DNA from: Argyresthia goedartella
Lineage: Eukaryota; Arthropoda; Insecta; Lepidoptera; Argyresthiidae
Direction of reading: 5' to 3'
DNA: 64,000 bases
NCBI GenBank assembly: GCA_949825045.1
Contig: OX463824.1
Location: 32,148,001-32,212,000 of the forward strand
In this document: positions 30,728 to 42,621 of the stretch, piece after piece
Layout of the letters: every line of letters starts with the position of its first letter
Position numbering within the stretch: the first letter of the stretch is position 1
Notes under the pieces: generated by a model
Database searches by the model: none
Seen by the model: the letters and a program-made list of their open reading frames with translations, nothing else
Told to the model about the DNA's origin: nothing
Translations under genes and position numbers: made by a program

Positions 30728-31790
30728 GCTCGTTGATATCTTGCATAAGCGTAGCCCCTTTATCACTAACTCCAATTTACACACTCCAAATTAGAGCAAA
30801 ATCAAATATCAATTGGTGTATGAAAAAAATACACTTTTCCAGAATTTTCAATCGACCTGAGTTGGTAAATAGGGTTGACTGGACAAAGTTACTAAAAGTA
30901 GCTAACGTTAATAAAGTTATGGAAAATTATATATGATGTGTATATGGATTTATCATATAATACACGTAATTATATAATGCTTCTTGCGTTTTCAATAAAG
31001 TCGTAAACAGGAATTAATAAAATGGAGTTACAAACAATAAATATAACAACACTTACTTACCAAAGAACACATTTTGTTTACCCGAGATATAAAATACATC
31101 TATCATCACGCATTTTCAATAGATGCTTATATAGATACTTTGTCCAGCCGCATTGTACACACTCAAGAAAGAAAGAAATTACACTACACCATTAAGTTAC
31201 ACCCTGTGTACTTTAAACAACAAAAAAATAAACAAACAAATATGTATACAAACAATGTTTGCGTTTTGTTCCGAGTACATTTCATCTACTAACCGTTTGA
31301 TCAGAACCTTAACGCTACGTGCTACGACGTAGCATTATCGTAGCACGTAGCAGGAAGTATAATGTGTGTGAAACACGTTAGTAGGTGCAGTCGGAATGAT
31401 GACAGAATAACAAAATGCATTAGCACCTCAAGATCTGTGCACCTGGATTAGTCACGTCATTACGGCGGTCTACAGCATTCCAGCAAGGTGCACACATATA
31501 AGATAATATAAGCTAAGACAATGTCTCTTTTATCAAAAGAGTTAGCAGTATCACATAATATACTTACTTGCTAAGGAATCACACAGGTGGTACGAATTAC
31601 CCGCAGTCCTCACACCTGGTCGGACCTTGTATCCTGAGGACTCAATTCATTGACTTATGAAATACACTTATGTTTGACTTATGTACGGCAAGGGGTATCT
31701 ATGTCGTAACAATATCGTAGAATTGACTATATCATGATACAGCCAACCATGGTTGTAATAGAACTTTCATCGAACGAATAATATGTTAAG
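30728..31790. other. intergenic with one hairpin, no gene seen
   Basis: GCTACGTGCTACG at 31314-31326 is exactly complementary to 31339-31351 (12-bp loop). Open frames at 30616-30936 and 31074-31292 have no recognisable content. Confidence 0.5.
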
Positions 31791-31794
31791 GCAA

Positions 31795-31875
31795 AACACT
31801 GGTAAAGACTGAAGGAGGTGAGCACAGCAAAGCCCCCGTCACAATTGTCTTCGTGTTAGGTCGACATGTATGACA
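31795..31875 (+). repeat. fragment of the GCGAAGCCCCC repeat core
   Basis: AAAGACTGAAGGAGGTGAGC, CAGCAAAGCCCCC and TCTTCGTGTTAGGTCGACAT match the interiors of the inverted-repeat elements at 12688 and 27451. Confidence 0.55.
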
Positions 31876-33043
31876 CAAAAAATACCACGTAGTACTGAAT
31901 ACTAAAGCTTTTAAAAAGACATGTTTTCGCGAAATTAAACCCTTTCTGATCATGACATAATTGAATATATCATGAAATGGTTGGCCATGTTTAGTAGTGA
32001 TGCAAATAAAATCAAAATTAAACTGCTAAGTGTTAAGCTGCTAAGGAAGGGTCAGGATTATATAGTGATTTTCAGGAAATCCTCGATTTCTCGGTATTTA
32101 AGCGATTTGAACCAGTTTAGTGTAGAGAACTTACCGTTCTCACCGCTCAGTGATTTTTATGTATGTCTCAGAGTCCGATATTGTGAGAGATATTGTGAAT
32201 CTGTACTCTAGCGCGGTGGCCTCATCTGTTGGAGATGACGTCACGAACTAATGTAGGATAAGACGACATGTTTATGTCGACGACATGCGGAATTGCGGAA
32301 TGGGCGCTAAGTTGACGTATTTATGAAGACATATCCCGTTGTTTGCGCGATAATTCTCGGTTTCGCTGGGAGCTGTTTGAGTAAGGATTATCTGTTTTGA
32401 GGGTTGCTGTTAGAATTATGATGTGATCATTAGGCCTCTTGTATCTTGACAGACGGTTCAAGCAGCGTCTATTTGAGAACGGCATCGCCGCTCGTGGCTG
32501 AACAATCCGGTCCGTGAAGGGCACCTTCTTCCGCACGTCCATTACGCGTGCTAAGAATATACCACCGCAGGCGAGGGGGATGTACCCACACCCAGGAATA
32601 ACAAAAAAAACTTAAAGTGTCTTTTCCCATCCGTGGTGGCAGAGGTATAGCTACGCCACTTTTACTAAAAAAAAAATAGCCCATAAATGTCCCCACCGAG
32701 GAGCACAGGCATTTACCAGGATATGACTAAGATTGAGCCATACTCCACTTCGTTGGCTCAGTGCGGGTTATTGGAGAGGTTTTACAAATACTACTACCAA
32801 GTGGCGCTAGTAGTCGGGACCCCTACATCTTAGCGTGTCATGCGAAACACGGAGCGTCCGATAATTTACTTACGACTAAGATAAATTACTTGTCTCCTTC
32901 GTGCATGGTCAGCATCGGATTTGAACCTGTATCTACTGCGTGAGCAGCAAACGTGAAACCCACTAGAACACGGAGCTCCTCGTAATAACTAGAAGTAGCT
33001 CAGGCATTCTCCGCCCTGTTTGTTCAACACAGATTCACTTGGA
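31876..33043. other. intergenic; one tRNA-like fragment
   Basis: The only structured item is at 32895-32990, where the minus strand reads GAGCTCCGTGTTCTAGTGGG and GGTTCAAATCC, a tRNA-like SINE-head relic. The frame at 31972-32211 is of unknown content and is not called a gene. Confidence 0.45.
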
Positions 33044-33477
33044 AATAAGGATACAATACAAGACCTCCCATAAATAGGGAGATTATTGTCCAATAAGGAT
33101 ACAATACAAGACCTCCCATAAATAGGGAGATTATTGTCCAATAAGGATACAATACAAGACCTCCCATAAATAGGGAGATTATTGTCCAATAAGGATACAA
33201 TACAAGACCTCCCATAAATAGGGAGATTATTTTCCAATAAGGATACAATACAAGACCTCCCATAAATAGGGAGATTATTGTCCAATAAGGATACAATACA
33301 AGACCTCCCATAAATAGGGAGATTATTGTCCAATAAGGATACAATACAAGACCTCCCATAAATAGGGAGATTATTGTCCAATAAGGATACAATACAAGAC
33401 CTCCCATAAATAGGGAGATTATTGTACAATAAGGATACAATACAAGACCTCCCATAAATAGGGAGATTATTGTCCAA
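33044..33477. repeat. tandem array, 9 copies of a 48-bp unit
   Basis: The unit contains AATAAGGATACAATACAAGA and the near-palindrome CTCCCATAAATAGGGAG. Nine units are almost identical; I see single-base changes in unit 4 (ATTATTTTCC) and near the end of unit 8 (TTGTACAA). Because 48 is divisible by three, all frames without a stop stay open, which produces 16-residue peptide repeats on the minus strand. I regard these as non-coding. Confidence 0.93.
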
Positions 33478-33634
33478 ATGCCTTATAAAAATATTCTTTG
33501 CTGGTCTGTGCATAAATGGACATACTTTATTCATAAAGGGACTGAGACCAGAGTGGGCTTTGAACGAATTTCCCTTTCTTTTATAAATTGTTGCTGAGGG
33601 ACTAATGGCTCAAGCTGCTTCCTATATAAAGTAA

Positions 33635-34060
33635 CGCTTAAGGCTGAGCATTAGGTCAAAACTGAATTTTCAAAATCTCAAGTAACGCAAAATAAAGAGA
33701 AATATTAATGCTGTTGTTTTTTTACTAGAATGTTAATCTTGAGTGTCAGCATGCATTCACTAACGTAGAAACGTGATTTGATTATTTTTTCTCGATATGT
33801 AAGTCTCCCGAAATTAGCACAAAATCTGTTTATCACAGTAATTATTTGTATGTACCGCTTAAGGCTACGCATTACCTTACCGCTACCGATTGTGCGAATC
33901 TCAGCTTACGCAAAATAATGAGTATTAATGCTGTTGTTTTTTTTTTGCTTGTTAATCATGCATTCACTAACGTAGAAACGTAATTTCACTATTTTTACTC
34001 GACATATAAGTCTCCTGAAATTAGCAGAAAATCTGTTTATCACAATAATTATATTTACAT
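33635..34060. repeat. diverged tandem duplication, about 221-bp period
   Basis: CGCTTAAGGCT at 33635 and 33856 begin two copies sharing ATTAATGCTGTTGTTTTTTT, CATTCACTAACGTAGAAACG, AAGTCTCC(C/T)GAAATTAGCA and AATCTGTTTATCACA. The copies have several indels. Unit function unknown. Confidence 0.75.
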
Positions 34061-34113
34061 TTTTTAAACCCATTGATGTTAAAGTTCTTTATATTCATTG
34101 AATCTTTATAAAC

Positions 34114-34500
34114 ATATCAAACTCAAACTCAAATCATTTATTGCAAGCAGGCAATATAATGCATTTTTACAAGTCAGACACTTACTTAAGTCTCATATAC
34201 ATGGAAAAAAAACAAATATCAACTAAACTAATGAATATATAACTGATTATGGTATGAGTTTGAAAAAGGAAACTTCTCCTTCAAGTGGTTATTCATGGCT
34301 GAATCTCGCACAGGAAAAATAAACTCCATTAACTCTACCAATACTTTGGAAATACGCCCGTCAGAGAAGATAGCACCAAGAAACTCTACGGGAATGTCAT
34401 TTTTTAAATTTACGATATCATTATTATCTAATCTAATGACAATATTATAACATCGTATCCATAAGTGCCAATAAGATGTCTCAAAATATCAATCTAACAA
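34114..34500 (-). mobile_element. probable LINE 3' region, minus strand
   Basis: The minus strand ends in CCTGCTTGCAATAAATGATT then GAGTTTGAGTTTG, the microsatellite-tailed 3' end I know from lepidopteran LINEs. Coding sequence upstream is not recognisable. 34501-35089 shows only a 17-bp triple repeat (AGCTAAGCTTAATTTTT type) at 34937-34985. Confidence 0.45.
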
Positions 34501-35089
34501 AATAAATAAATAAGAGAATGTCAAGTTAAGTTGCTCTGTTTGCAGCCTTTTTCAACTTTTTAATTCCTATTCCTTTAAAAGTAAGCTGAAAATGGAATAA
34601 TATGTTCCGTTGTCGGGGAGAGCAGCCTTAAGTGTCATGCGGCGTTGTCACTTCTTGAGCGAGAGGCAGCGGCCACGTGACTGGCACCGGTTTCCGAACG
34701 GAAAATTAGCTATCACCACCTTTTAAACTCATTTCAGCCAATCACGTGCCGCTATTTTGGATTATTATTTGATTGATCGCCAGTTACACTTTGCCACTAT
34801 TTCAGAAACTGGGGGAAGTGTCCATATATCTTAAAATTTTCGAGTGTCTGTGGATTCTATCATTTGTCATTCAGATTACCTACCCTTACAATAAAATATT
34901 CTAGTATAACAATAGTGTTCATATGTGTGTGTGCTAAGCTAAGCTTAATTTTTAGCTAAGCTTAATTTTCAGCTAAAGCTTAATCAAGCGTATATATCTA
35001 TTATTTTTTCTCATTCATTTATTTTTTTATTTATTACTGTTTAAGTTAATACAAACATATTTGGCAGGATTAATTTGTTCTCTCTATTG

Positions 35090-35300
35090 TTGTTTTTTTA
35101 TTTCACTGTTATCATAATTATGTGTGTATGTGGTATTCCTGTGTTCCGAAGGTCCGGCTGAAAACCAGCGCTGAGCTGAGACCCGTCTCAGCTCAGCATT
35201 GCTGAGCCGGCTCCTATTAGCATATGACGCTGTAATAATCAATTGTCTCTTCTGTATAATGTGTGTTAATAAAGTCATTTCTATTTCTATTTCTATTAGC
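35090..35300 (+). mobile_element. LINE 3' UTR remnant with GCTGAG hairpin and (TTTCTA)n tail
   Basis: GGTCCGGCTGAAAACCAGCG, a 13-bp perfect hairpin (GCTGAGCTGAGAC at 35170-35182 with 35185-35197), then CTGAGCCGGCTCCTATTA, AATAAAGTCATTTC and three TTTCTA units. This is a familiar lepidopteran LINE end; the coding part is absent. Confidence 0.6.
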
Positions 35301-35433
35301 AAAAAGACAACGGTCACAGAAAGTCAGAAACTGCTAATTTTAATGTTGTTAGAAATAGGAAAGGTGATGTTTAGAATGAGGAAGAAAAGGTCCTGGTTCG
35401 ATATAAAAAATAAATATTATGTACGATGAAAAG

Positions 35434-35492
35434 TATGAAAACAGTTGCCTGTTTTCATACTTTTCATACTTTTCATACTTTATGAAAACAGT
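35434..35492. repeat. short repeat and hairpin, CTTTTCATA units
   Basis: Three CTTTTCATA units lie between GAAAACAGTTG and TGAAAACAGTTTG; GTATGAAAACAG pairs with CTGTTTTCATAC. Confidence 0.65.
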
Positions 35493-35500
35493 TTGTAGCG

Positions 35501-37770
35501 GCAGGGTATGATTGAGTATCGTTAGAGATGGTGTCATGGCTAGTCAGATGTACCGACTGGTTAATATGTGCCGGACTATCGGTCGGGTGCCAGGAGACTG
35601 GTGCAAGGCTATTATCGTGACCCTATCTATATAAGTGACAGTATAAAACAATGAGGAAGTATCTGAATGCGTGATTATGAGGAATGATGAACAAGTGAAT
35701 AGGTGTGTATACTTGGGTAGCATGTTTTCATTTCATTAATATAAATTGATTATCCCATTGCTACATGGTCAGTATTCGAACCTGCATCTCAGGTGTGAGA
35801 AGCAACCCATTAGACCATGGAGCGCTTCGATATCGATATCGTTCAATAAATATTAAATGCCAAATACAATTTTATATCACTTACTGCATGCATATAGGTA
35901 TTTATTGCGCCTAGAAAAGAGCATTGAACTTCATAAAGTATTAACTTCGATTAGTCGGCGTCGTCAGTAAAGTAACAGACTTTACACACACAAGATACAC
36001 TCGGCGCCACGAATAATGTGTACAGTCGCGGCATAATTCCGAAGTGCGTTTTTAGGGTTAGTGTGAAGGAATGAGTGTTCAGGACTTTCTTCACTTCTAT
36101 TTTTTCTCTGTTTGATATTTTGTTGATTGGGATATTAGCCGATGTAAATAATGGACTTTGTGTCAAATAAACTATAGGTACTCTCTATTGACAACATTTG
36201 TTAACGTCAAGGTTGAAACCTATATATAAATAACCCCCTAGCATAGAATGCCCCTAGTCACTAGGGCCTAGTGAATATAGATACTTGTAGTAATAGTCCT
36301 GCACACTCTTTTCTTCCCGCTGACTAATAATTTGTAACAATTAAACCACAATTAAGTTTTTAACACAAAAAATATTATTCATCTGACAGTAATGATATTC
36401 CTTCCATTAAATCATCCTGCGATAAGGAACAAGGCTGCTGTTGGATGCTGGAGGCACTCGTAGAAGGCACTTGTTCATCGTCATTGGAAGACGTAATAAC
36501 GTTGGGTAATATTGTATGCGACTGTACTCAAGAAGCTTCGAGACGTGCTTTCGGTGCGGGCATCGGGAAGCGACTGATCAACGAATCAGGTGCCGGCGCT
36601 GACTACCGCCCCCGTCGCTCCTCACTTCCCCGCGCCAAACACTTGTGAAAAGTGACTACTGCGCATTCAAGGACAAAGCTCTTTAGTCGTGGCGCCGAGT
36701 ATACCTCAGTGTGTTGCAAGCTGTCACCAAACACCTAAATATGGAGTCTTTCAATTCTTGTTAGGGCTCCTACGTCGAATCCTTAGAAGCGTATTGACAG
36801 TCCGGTGGTTATAGCTTATAACGTAACCAATAACTTATAGGTTTCACACTCCTTAGAGCACACGCTGTTTTGGGAGTCGGGTTTGAATATTTGAACTTAT
36901 TGTTTTGTATAAGGTAGTAGTTCTCGACTGGAGCCCTCCACTCAGCAGCGCCACCACGTACTAATCTATTGTATTATTCATGCAGAGCTCCCTCTTCTGA
37001 CGTCATTGCCTTCGCGCCTTTTCAACTGGAGATCTTTATTTCGTTGTTTTATCCCGCTTTAGTTGAGGGAGGACACTTACGTGTCAGTGAGTGAGCGTGT
37101 TGAAAGTTTTATGTTTATAGAAGTAAAGTTTAGTTTACGTTTACGATACTTTGGATGTTGTGTATAGATTCCCCATGGAATATGCTTCTATTAACTCAGT
37201 TAGAGTATCAGATCTCGTTTCGAATATAAGGCCTGCTCGTAGCGGATATTCAGGTCTAAACATTTGAATAGTTTTTCCCATAACTTGGGAAATGTCAAGC
37301 TTAACCGCAATAAATTACTACATCGAGCCAAATGTTTGACCCTTCTACCTGGCCGGGTAAACTAAACATCAAGTAAAGTTTACTTTACTTGCTGATGTTT
37401 ACATCAGTGGAAGATTTTGAGCAGGATCAACCGGGACGGATGTCTTGACGGCATTTTAGCTGTCATTCATATTACGTGTAGAGTAATATCCTCAATATCA
37501 TGCGTCTCATCTGTTTTATTCAGTTTCCAAACGCTCTTTTAAGAAATCTGCGCTGTCTTCGATTGCTGCGAGACTAATATCATTTCAGAGTCTTTAGATA
37601 CCAGAACCGGTGACACTAGAGCTCTAGCAATACTCAAGAAACTCCTTCGTTTGGGTGACACGTTGTATGAACTTCATACTACGTAGGCGCCGATGAATGC
37701 CGACTCAGCCGACCCTTACTCACAACCTCCTTGATTGCCGCCCGACGAAGCGTACTCTTCACGGCGTTTG
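35501..37770. other. intergenic, no gene seen
   Basis: A minus-strand tRNA-like fragment is at 35765-35830 (GGTTCGAATACTG B box). An imperfect hairpin is at 37364-37400 (AAACATCAAGTAAAGT with ACTTTACTTGCTGATGTTT). The 67-codon frame at 36445-36648 is unrecognised. No gene is called. Confidence 0.45.
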
Positions 37771-37995
37771 CTTTTTAGGGTTTCCTATCCGAAGGTCTGA
37801 GTCTCCACTGTTCATCTGTCCGTCATATCTCATGAACTGTAATTGGGAGAGGTTTAAAAATCACAGTATATTTATACTGTTGCCGCGAAAGCAAAAAATA
37901 GTGACTCCATAAAATAGACGTGTTTTTGGCGTTTTTTCTTGTACGATTGAACGAAACCCTTCGCGTTTTAGTCCAACTCGCACTTGAACAATTTT
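37771..37995 (+). repeat. AGGGTTCCGTAC-family repeat
   Basis: TTTTTAGGGTTTCCTATCCG, CATCTGTCCGTCATATCTCA, TGTTGCCGCGAAAGC and the end CGAAACCCTTCGCGTTTTAG with ACTCGCACTTGAACAATTTT, collinear with the family. Confidence 0.65.
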
Positions 37996-38212
37996 TTATT
38001 CCATCGGGTTCCCGAAAGTACGTTCCGATTGAATTTTGTTGGTAGTCAGGTCGTTTGCTAACGATGCAGGAAAACGGAATACGTTTTCAGAACTGATAAT
38101 GCCGGTCTTGTGATCGGGATGTAAATAGTATACCTCGGCTGCATTCCCTTCCGTTGCGAATACAGCCAAATCAGGGAGTGAGAACATAATACTACTATAC
38201 TAATACCTATAG

Positions 38213-38277
38213 TCTGCGGTCTAGTGGTTACTCGCCCGCTTGTCATGCCGGAGATGCGGGTTCAAACCATGTACCAA
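38213..38277 (+). repeat. tRNA-like SINE-head fragment
   Basis: GCGGTCTAGTGGTTACTCGC (A box) and GCGGGTTCAAACC (B box). The acceptor stem does not pair; I reject a functional tRNA. Confidence 0.45.
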
Positions 38278-38524
38278 TAAAATAAAAAATGTACATTATC
38301 CCTTAATAAGGTATAATCATGCAGAGAGTTTAATTGCTTTTCGAATTTATTACCAAGACATAACATTAAAGATTTGGTGGGAATATATTTCCCCTGACCT
38401 TATTGATGGTTATAAATACATTCAAACTGCAAAGAAGGGACATCATGGGCGATGGGATAGTCCCGCAACTGTAGGGGTACGTGAGGTCAACATGAGCGCA
38501 ACGAATCGTTTTGTCACAAACGCC

Positions 38525-39250
38525 CAACCTAGTCTTCACAACATGCACCACGTTCTCTATGTGGATGACCTAGCCTTGGCCTCCCAGTCACGCACCGTTG
38601 AAAAAGTCTAGAACAAACTGACAGAAGCTCTCGAAGTCCTGTCATCATACTATGTGACCAACCAACTCCGGTCTTACCCAAGAAAAACACAAATCTGCGC
38701 GTTTCATTTAAAAATAAGGAAGCGAAGCGTGCGCTCAATGTGAAATGGGAAGAACAACAGCTGGAACTTTTAACCACTCCAAGATATCACAGTGTCACTC
38801 TGGACAGTGCACCAGCATTTGACGACCTTTGTGGCGCAGCGTTTGTGGCTCTGCCTACCGTGCGAAAGGTCCCAGGCTCGATCCCCGGAGGAGGGTAAAG
38901 AAAAAAATCCAGGTCTTGGATGTTTATATGTGTGTGACGTCGCTGTTTCTGATTCCCACGGCACAGGGTATCCTAGTGTGGGGCCAGAAGCAATGTTTCT
39001 GCCTGTATGTAAATGTAAAAAAAAACATATAGGCAGCAGTGTATTAATACCAAAAAGGTCAGCACCTGAAACAACCTGATCCAACGCAAAGTAGGAAGCA
39101 TATGTGATGCCAACTCACATATCCTCACACCGGTCAGGTGGAAGTGGCTCTCAACGAAACATCTCGCCTGGTCACCGGCTGCTTAAAGCCTACACTTGTA
39201 GCATGCACTTCTTATTCACTTGAGTCTATCTCTCTTAGCTGCAATATCCT
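38525..39250 (+). pseudogene. non-LTR reverse transcriptase relic, split by a SINE
   Basis: Left part about 38525-38817: the RT catalytic box reads LYVDDLALAS, followed after a stop by text like the RT thumb region (KLTEALEVLSSYYVTNQL). Right part about 39065-39250: VEVALNETSRLVTGCLKPT, a C-terminal motif seen in LINE RTs. Between them lies SINE A copy 4, so the SINE entered an already present LINE copy. Several stops and frame changes exist. The source clade cannot be fixed from so little. Confidence 0.65.
38821..39027 (+). mobile_element. SINE family A, copy 4 (inside RT relic)
   Basis: GACGACCTTTGTGGCGCAGC head, GGCTCGATCCCCGG B box, GTGTGGGGCCAGAAGCAATG body and an A-rich end at 39018-39026. 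Confidence 0.85.
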
Positions 39251-39284
39251 GGATGGCCAAGTGCTTCATCACAGCCTCCCACCT

Positions 39285-39326
39285 TCTCCACACCTTCTCT
39301 GCGTGGCTGCAGAGAAGGTGTGGAGA
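39285..39326. repeat. perfect 18-bp hairpin, 6-nt loop
   Basis: TCTCCACACCTTCTCTGC at 39285-39302 is exactly complementary to 39309-39326 around GTGGCT. Function unknown. Confidence 0.85.
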
Positions 39327-39580
39327 GGCTAATACCGTCATAAACGAAAAGTCACGCCATAACTATTCTGTTGATATCTAAACGGAAGATTGCGTCGCTA
39401 AAGTAACAATTTCATTCGGGTCAAGATTGCCGTTCTTCGTTTGAAACTTGTAAGTACTGAATTATGCTATGATTAGTTGTCCTTTTATTCCACATTACTT
39501 TTTGCCTGAGTCCTATATTTATAGGTTGCAATTTTCCACCTAGTTAAGATATCTCTTATATTTTTTTAAGGTTTTATCTA

Positions 39581-41990
39581 AGTGGGTCGGAAATGACCCC
39601 TTGTATAGTACCCAGTTACAGTAACCAGTTAACCACAAATGTAATTATTGATTTCTTGGAGGACTTGCAACATGAAGAATATGTATAAACAGTGATTCAT
39701 GGATCTTCCATGTGATGGTTGCATATCCGATGGAGATTCCGGTGACGAAGATAGCCAAGGCGTTGACAACTTGAATCATCATCAGTTGCTTGCCCCTTTT
39801 GAAAGGTTCAAGGTTCTTCCGAGAATAGTGTCACCAGAGATTGTCCAACGGTAGGCCCTCGGAGGTGGATGAAGCGTGGTTTGCGAGCCCATGTGGATGA
39901 TTAGACAGCACCATGACAAAAACGAACCTATTGATTTTTTCTGAAGAAATAATTTGTCACATAGTTCGTCAGTATGTTCTTGACGCTGTCAGTAAAGATC
40001 CTTTTACCAATTTTAGTATTTTTTTGGATGAAATGAAATATTTTCTTGCTATCTTAATACTTAGTGAATATGCACCTTTACCAAGACGTCGAATAAATTG
40101 GAAATCCAACACGATACACATAATATTTTAGTCTCGAATTCTATGAGAAGAAACCTTTTTGAAGAGATTTTTCGATTCCTTTAATAAGCTGATAATGACA
40201 GTCTTCAGCCTGGAGACAAAATGGCCAAAATACGTCCTTTGTTTGATATTATGAATGAAAAAATTCTCATATATATAGTAATTGACGAAAAAATCTGCAT
40301 AGATGAATGTATGATATATACCGTACTATGGACGATATAGTTGCAAGCAGTCGTCACCAAATTGACTGAATCAGTTAGAATTGTTTATCCGCATTTCTCA
40401 GTGTTTTGCGACTACTTCTTTACGTCTCCCTCGTTGTTGACTAATCTGCAAGGCAGTAACGTCAAAATTACAGGCACAGTGAGACAGAAGACATGTTCTT
40501 GCAAAGATATAAAGGCGTTCAAATGGGAATCTAGAGACTTCTACAAATACAGACTGAATACTAATGACAATATCTATGCAGTACGTTGGAATGACAACAA
40601 CGTTGTATCTTTGCTATCGAATGACTTTGGTGTCTAAACTCTACAGAAAGCAAGTCGTATTCAGATACGATGAGAAGACGCACTGACATCGATCAGCCAA
40701 ATGTTATATTTCAAAATAATCGGTTCATGGGTGGAGTAGATCGACTCGATGTCAATGTTGGTGCTTATCACAGTGGTGCTTATCGTATAGCCATCGGAGA
40801 AAAAAAATGGTACATACTAATTCTAATGGTACATACCAAATAGATGTTGATGCAGCATTATTAGCTCTATTATATATCAGAATTGAACTAGTACTTCCCA
40901 TAAACTCAGAGATCTGAAATTTGGTAATGGCCACATAAAGGAAAAACTATAAAAACTAGGATAATCGAAGATCTGGAGTACCTGGTGTCCCTGATTAGAA
41001 AACACAAGAACTTGGTTTTCTCTTGGTATAGATTCGGTATATACCGTTTTCATATCTCCTGGATATCTCCCGAAAATCTAATAAAATAAATCAATATGCC
41101 CACGTTTCTACAAAAAGAGGTGAAATCCCACCAAAAACATTCTGTAAAAAACTAGCCAAGTCTCGACGGAGCTGCTTGTTTATCTCTAAAAAGTAATGAA
41201 ATCTAGACAAAGTCGTGCAAAGTCTAAGGTTCCTTACTGCGATTTCTTTATTATAATAGTTAATGTTGTGTGACTTGGCCGTAGAACATTATTAATACGT
41301 TAGTGGGTACACGTCAATATTGAACTGCGTCGTATAATAATTACAATAAATTACAAGCTGCAAGTTTCCTGATAGGGACACGTTTTGAAATATTAGAAAA
41401 TGACCGCAAAGGAAATCTATTCTAAGCAAATTAGTATATAAAATAAAAATAACTTTGCCATGACTTATTTTTTATTGACATTGAGAGTAACAGATATAAC
41501 ATAGGTAGTTACAACAGATATAACATTACATGTTAACAAAATTGCATAACAATGTAGCATAATTAACTATATCTATGGGCTAATTTTGACCCATTAGCAT
41601 TCCGACGATCACTAGCAAATTCACTTCTACAGAAATATGGGATACCGAAACAGTATTCTGGAGCACAGCAACGTCCATCGCTCACCTTAACAGTTGTAGT
41701 GAGGCAACAAGACGCTCAGCATATCATTATTACGGGTCAAGTAAGAAGACGGTGCGCAGTGTGTAGCAATAAATCTGTGCCGAAAATGTGGTGTCAATTT
41801 GCATGACAAATGCTTCGGACATAGTTTAACCTTAATTTTTTTGCCTAAATTTTGATATCTGCTTTTGTATGTAGAGTTTAGGTAAAAATAAATAATATAT
41901 TTACAATTTATATTCCGTGCCTTATTCTATTTGTCGAGTATTCATACATCTATTGTATCATATGTGCCCAGGGGGTCGTTATAGACCCAT
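39581..41990 (+). pseudogene. piggyBac-type DNA transposon relic (DDE_Tnp_1_7 transposase)
   Basis: Collinear pieces of a piggyBac-family transposase. There is an acidic N-terminal stretch about 39690-39830. The segment at 39913-40131 includes VSKDPFTNFSIFLDEMKYFL. The segment at 40341-40637 includes YPHFSVFCDYFFTSPSLLTN, GTVRQKTC and AVRWNDNNVVSLLSND. Text with FMGGVDRLDVNVGAY and KKWY lies about 40722-40810. A C-terminal Cys-rich part is at about 41590-41830 (RRRCAVCSNK, then KCGVNLHDKCF in another frame). Many stops and frameshifts separate them. GTGGGTC/GACCCC (39581-39600) and GGGGGTC/GACCCAT (41970-41990) are palindromic motifs in inverted orientation and may be the terminal regions. 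No TTAA duplication is clear. 40940-41560 has no readable match. Confidence 0.75.
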
Positions 41991-42621
41991 CTGAAAAAAA
42001 ATACTTTCAATGCGGCAAAGTAAGAATAATCACCATGGGCCTTATTAATGATCGACTAACATCTACATATCAAAAATTCATGAAAATTGAAGATTTAAAA
42101 AGTAATGGGAATTAAAATCGATAAGGTCATCAAAATAGATGAGGTCCTACCTAAAAAGATATATACAGAAAAACTATATGTTGAACTCGATATAACAGTG
42201 TAAATTCGAACAGGACAACAACTTATGTCAAAGTAAATATAAGAATGAGGTAAATGTTAATATGGCTAATGGCAACCGGGGTCCTATTTAAAAGGGGAAA
42301 ATCCCGCATTATCTTAAAAGTGGGACAGTCGTTCCTAAAGGTGACGTAGACAAAGATTCTGAGTCGAGTATAAAATGTCATAGCAGTAAGGATCACTCAC
42401 ATAATCTGCTTTATTAAAACTCACTGCTTTTGTTACAAATTAGCATTAGGGTAAAGCCTCATACTATGCATAGAAGTAAACGCCGCTAGCACCCTCAATA
42501 TGTATGCGAACTAACCGTGTATTTTTTTATATCAATGAACCTTTGACAGTTAAAAAAGGATAGAGCGACTGAGCGGTTAATAGGAGCAGAACACCTATCG
42601 TATGACACGATAAAGTTCACA

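Noticed and set aside
33044..33477. CRISPR-like direct repeats
   Set aside because: Units are contiguous without unique spacers, and the genome is eukaryotic.
32989..33534. 181- and 143-codon minus-strand frames
   Set aside because: Produced by the 48-bp tandem array, whose unit is a multiple of three.
36445..36648. 67-codon plus-strand frame
   Set aside because: Short, no domain, no neighbouring exon signals that I could support.
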